Source: Cyanoderma ruficeps
Taxonomy: Eukaryota; Chordata; Aves; Passeriformes; Timaliidae
Direction of reading: 5' to 3'
NCBI GenBank assembly: GCA_008694505.1
Contig: VZDJ01000174.1
Coordinates: forward strand, 5,350,601-5,414,600
DNA length: 64,000 nucleotides
Shown: positions 61,401 to 64,000 of the stretch, piece by piece
Position numbering within the stretch: the stretch's first letter is position 1
Layout of the letters: each line of letters opens with the position of its first letter
Notes under the pieces: generated by a model
Seen by the model: only the letters and a program-made list of their open reading frames with translations
What the model was told of the DNA's origin: nothing
Databases searched by the model: none
Program-made: the position numbers and the translations under genes

Positions 61401-62225
61401 GATGCAGGGAGAATCTGGCTGGACCAGGTCATTAGTGGCAGATGACAGTGTAAACAGCTGTGTCAATGTCCTAGCTTGAAATATCTGGTAACCTTGAGAG
61501 AACATCTCAGTGTCATTTGATCAGGTGCTGAGTAACCTGCAGAGGTAATTCCCTTTAGCATTCCTAGTTTCTGGCTCTTCTAACTGCTGAGTGAACTGAG
61601 GGTCAGTTATCTGTCCTAGTGGTGGGGTTGGCACTGTTGGTACCCTTCTAAAGGAACAGAACGAGTCTCATTTTGGTAGGGCTGGTCTAGAAATGTGGGT
61701 AGTGGTGAGTAGTGGTTCCTCCTGGGTGTGTTTCACATTACAGCCTTTTCAATGGAGGGAACTTTCAATTCCCCAAATGAGAGGCTGAGACAGCAGCAGA
61801 TGAACTGACTGGTTATGAACTGGCACATTCTCACTGAAGTCAAGAGAGCCTTCCCAGGTGACATTTCAGAGTGCAGGCAAATGGGTACTGATCCCTGAAA
61901 GAGGGATGGGAATTTGTTCATCTGAATTCTGTTGGGGTTTGGTCTGTCCTTCTGCAGTGTCTGTACTGTGCATTAATAACTAGCACAAGGATGCTGCTGC
62001 TCAAGAAGAGCTGTCAAAGTCTTGCTAAGGTGGGATAGAGGCTGCAAAGATTGATGGGAAGTGAAGGTAAAGTAGGAAGAATCAGCTGGAGAAGGTGCAG
62101 GCTCTCTAGAACTGGTATCTGCTCCTGACCTACCCCTGTTTCTCTTTGTAGCTGACTTTGGGTTTGCCCGGTACCTGCAGAGCAATATGATGGCAGCAAC
62201 ATTGTGTGGTTCACCCATGTACATG
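37335..62225 (+). CDS. ULK1: ULK1, unc-51-like autophagy-activating kinase 1, 5' part (exons 1-7)
   Basis: Serine/threonine kinase that starts autophagosome formation in complex with ATG13, FIP200 and ATG101, controlled by mTORC1 and AMPK. Exons: 37335-37424, 38256-38348, 38441-38482, 52550-52582, 53363-53399, 60243-60416, 62152-62225. Together they give 543 nt, 181 codons, with every junction in phase. Features: glycine-rich loop GHGAFAVV (16-23), lysine K39 in VAVK, helix-C glutamate E56, hinge MEYC, catalytic HRDLKPQN with D131, DFG at 158-160, activation-loop T173 (human T180), ending GSPMYM. Sequence favours ULK1 over ULK2 ([37 protein letters not shown]). The start METVGK is about seven residues shorter than human. 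The rest of the kinase and the C-terminal EAT domain lie beyond the right edge. No defect is seen. Confidence 0.96.
37425..38255 (+). other. ULK1: ULK1 intron 1
   Basis: The first part is the CpG-island shore; the rest is AT-rich. A perfect 16-bp tandem duplication (GGTGAAATTTACATTT) lies at 38197-38228, close to the acceptor. No coding exon seen. Confidence 0.8.
38197..38228. repeat. 16-bp perfect tandem duplication near a splice acceptor
   Basis: GGTGAAATTTACATTT occurs twice head to tail and ends 27 nt before ULK1 exon 2, in the zone where branch points normally lie. Confidence 0.9.
38256..38348 (+). CDS. ULK1: ULK1 exon 2: VAVK lysine and helix C
   Basis: Acceptor TACCGTTTCAG; donor CTTAAG/GTAAAG. 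31 codons with [18 protein letters not shown] and GKEIKILK, holding the ATP-binding lysine and its glutamate partner. Confidence 0.96.
38441..38482 (+). CDS. ULK1: ULK1 exon 3
   Basis: A 42-nt exon encoding [14 protein letters not shown]. Acceptor TTTTTTCTTTTTCTAG, donor TTCCAG/GTAAAT. It is followed by a 14 kb intron. Confidence 0.96.
38483..52549 (+). other. ULK1: ULK1 intron 3 (14 kb)
   Basis: The largest intron in the window. It has a CpG-rich promoter-like block at about 39180-39530, described separately. Elsewhere it is unremarkable, with short T-rich and A-rich runs. I found no supportable nested gene or retroelement ORF, and no extra exon matching ULK1. Confidence 0.75.
39180..39530. 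promoter_or_regulatory. Intronic CpG-rich block resembling a second promoter
   Basis: High CpG density with a cluster of promoter motifs: CACGTG at 39294-39299 in TATCACGTGT, an ATTGG (inverted CCAAT) at 39345-39349, CCACGTCAG at 39362-39370, and TGCCTGCTGGGTGCTGTAGT at 39404-39423, which resembles the inverted ZNF143 site (TGCTGGGA-TTGTAGT). Such sites are typical of start regions. No coding product could be assigned in either direction. Confidence 0.45.
52550..52582 (+). CDS. ULK1: ULK1 exon 4: microexon
   Basis: Only 33 nt, encoding [11 protein letters not shown]. Acceptor TTTCTATTTCCCCAG, donor ATGGAG/GTAAGT. It was found by matching the expected ULK1 sequence after a 14 kb intron; both splice sites and the phase fit. 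Confidence 0.95.
53363..53399 (+). CDS. ULK1: ULK1 exon 5: hinge region
   Basis: A 37-nt exon encoding [12 protein letters not shown], ending one base into the next codon. Acceptor TTCTGTTTGCAG, donor CACA/GTAAGT. Confidence 0.95.
54078..54122. repeat. T-rich pyrimidine tract
   Basis: Runs of T broken by single C residues or CCC, ending CTTTGG. Low complexity on the transcribed strand. Confidence 0.85.
55931..56135. repeat. Three-copy 63-65 bp minisatellite
   Basis: Units centred on GGCTGGGTTATGGTGTTGGG and CAGCCCCATCCATGTCTGTG start at about 55944, 56009 and 56072, giving periods of 65 and 63 bp. Units 2 and 3 are nearly identical. The repetitive minus-strand frame across it has no support as a gene. 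Confidence 0.92.
60243..60416 (+). CDS. ULK1: ULK1 exon 6: catalytic loop
   Basis: Acceptor TTTCCTCCTTCCCAG; donor GATCG/GTAAGA. Encodes [20 protein letters not shown], then [20 protein letters not shown]. The catalytic Asp is residue 131. Confidence 0.96.
60417..62151 (+). other. ULK1: ULK1 intron 6
   Basis: About 1.7 kb of ordinary intronic sequence. I see no repeats or extra exons of note. Confidence 0.8.
62152..62225 (+). CDS. ULK1: ULK1 exon 7: DFG and activation segment
   Basis: Acceptor CCCCTGTTTCTCTTTGTAG; donor TACATG/GTAAGT in phase 0. Encodes [20 protein letters not shown] and SPMYM. The next exon (expected to begin APEV) is not in the window. Confidence 0.96.
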
Positions 62226-64000
62226 GTAAGTGTGATTTTTCTAGAGGATTTTCTGTATTGTTCTTGCTTTGCTCCCCAAAAGCAAGGCTTTGTTTTTAAC
62301 TAGTCTTTCCCCCAGAGGTGAAATTTTACTTACCAGAAACTAGCTGTTACACAGATTCTTAAAGTTCTGGCTGCTGATGATGTCAGACAGCAGGTGTCTG
62401 TGTTGTCATGTAACTTCCAGGTGAGATGTGGATAAACCATGCTTCCAGGATGACTGCTTGGACTGTGAAACTGATGTGTGTAAGAAACCAAAGTGATCCT
62501 TTTGCCCTCTTTGTACTTTCCACTCTGGGATCAGGTTGTGATGGGGTGATCTCTTCCTTGCGCTCATGGCAGCAGTCAAGGTCTCGGTGTCACATCAAGT
62601 CAGTGAAAGGAAAAATGAGAAAACCAGACAGAAATAAAAATGTCAAAGCCAGACTTGTAATAGTTCCTGGGGACGTGGGTGTCTGAGCTCAAAGTAAGAA
62701 GATGATGTGAGTCAATTTAGGTTGAAGTTTTTACAGGTGCCCTGGGGTAAAAGGCACCTCATTTCAAACACAGTCTAATCCACTCTTAAGTTTTTTGTCT
62801 GTAGTCTTTGGGCAGGGTTAGGCTGGATTGTGCTGCCCTGCACAGGCGTAGTCTGTTCCACAGAACCTCCTCAAGCAAAACACACTTCCTCTCTCTCCCT
62901 TTTTTTGAAGCCTGATGTTTATTTGAACTATGCTATATGTGAAGATGATGTAACTCTCCTCTCCCGTGAGAGTTTCCTGAACTGTCTATTTTTAGTGATA
63001 CTTTTTCTTTCGGAGTCTCTTGTGAAAGTAATTGAAAACACCCAGCTTATTTTCTGAAAGGGCTGGAGGAAACTAGCGGTGATGTTTTTTTCTGCTTTTT
63101 TTTTTTACTTTAAACAACAGTGGATGTTACGAGAAATCTGAATGTTTCATATTGTTCTCTGTTTATTGATAAATTTGAAGGAAGATGGGAAGGGAGGGTT
63201 CAGTTGGGATTTAGGGAGGGTTTTGAAGTCTTTCCCTGCTGCTATTGTGAGTCTTGTGCAGGAACCCTGGGAACATCTGCTGGCAAGGCAGGACTTCATT
63301 CCCTGCTTTAGCTCACAGCCTATTGCTTTGTTTCATTTTGCTCTTTTGAAAAAACAAAGTTATTTTACCCCGACCAAAAGGAGCTTTCTGTCTGAACCCC
63401 AGTATGATCCATGCCATGGCAAGACTTGAAATCTCCTTGTGCAATTCTTGTTCTGCTGCTTTGGCTTTGTTTGGTGTCATGCTTCCCTTGGGGACAGATC
63501 GAGCTCCTGTCCACAATTTACTTGTTGCCCTTTTTTTTTTTTCCATTACGTGTGGCCTTTACTTCTAACACAGTAAGAAATTGATCCTGTTCCATGCTGG
63601 CAGCACTGCAATGAAATCTGTAGTTAGAAACACGTGGGATTAGCCAGCCTGCCCTCCTGTCCCTCCTGTGCTGCTGCTCCTGAGGCTCTGCCTGCTGAGC
63701 CAGGGGCTCTGGGGGCTTGCACTGTCTGCAGCCTGGGAGGGAGCACAATGTGGGATTAGAAACCAGAGTCTGAGGCACAGCAGAGCTCAAGATGTTGGAC
63801 TGGAACACTGCCTTTGAACCCAAACTGTGACCTGGCACCAGCCCTGGAGCTTAATTAATGTGCTGCCATCTTGGGCTAAATGAGAGAAGCGCCCAGGTGG
63901 TGCAGCTCAGGATGGAGGCTGGAGCTTAAATGTGCAGTGGGAGCTTTTGCTGGTCTTCATCTTGCTCCTTGCTTTGCTTGGGAAGATCTGTTTGTGATTT
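62226..64000 (+). other. ULK1: ULK1 intron 7, running off the right edge
   Basis: No exon beginning with the expected APEV codons was found before the end of the window. It contains T-rich runs near 63095 and 63530, nothing else recognised. Confidence 0.75.

Noticed and set aside
37335..62225. Assignment of the kinase to ULK2
   Set aside because: Several diagnostic positions ([37 protein letters not shown]) follow ULK1 as I recall it, not ULK2.
1..64000. CRISPR arrays, operons, phage or integrated virus genes
   Set aside because: None seen. Repeats are microsatellites, minisatellites and CR1 fragments, and gene structure is vertebrate throughout.

Overview
This is vertebrate nuclear DNA, almost certainly from a bird. 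Genes are split into short exons with consensus GT/AG splice sites. Promoters sit in CpG-rich islands, and several fragments of the bird/reptile CR1 LINE are visible with their typical 3' ends. There is no bacterial or viral gene organisation.

Layout. (1) About 1-3760: the 5' end of an unidentified minus-strand gene. It has a CpG island at about 2580-3760 and a first coding exon at 2787-2865 that encodes a signal peptide; a possible second exon lies at 2136-2173, and the rest runs off the left edge or is unresolved. (2) 4861-19750, minus strand: a complete SUSD2 gene (sushi domain containing 2). I could assemble 15 coding exons whose phases all agree, giving 2436 nt, or 811 residues plus a stop. 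The domain order is signal peptide, somatomedin B, AMOP, VWD with a GDPH site, sushi, one membrane helix and a very short tail. One intron needs a GC-AG splice pair, and a TAC/GTA trinucleotide microsatellite lies about 20 nt into that intron. (3) 19751-36460: intergenic DNA with no supportable protein gene. It contains E-box/CpG clusters and, at its right end, a CR1 copy. (4) 36470 to the right edge, plus strand: the 5' part of ULK1, the autophagy-initiating kinase. It starts in a strong CpG island, and seven coding exons (37335-62225) encode residues 1-181, from the glycine-rich loop through HRD and DFG to the GSPMYM segment. The remaining exons lie beyond the window.

SUSD2 and ULK1 are head to head, about 17.6 kb apart from start codon to start codon. 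From memory the human genes are on different chromosomes (22q11 and 12q24), so the neighbourhood belongs to the bird karyotype. The two genes have no known joint pathway: one encodes a cell-surface adhesion-type protein, the other a cytosolic kinase. I found no novel multi-gene system. The observations most worth following are the GC-AG intron beside a microsatellite, a second CpG-rich promoter-like block inside the 14 kb third intron of ULK1, upstream ORFs and 16-bp repeats in the ULK1 leader region, and the unidentified secreted or membrane gene at the left edge.
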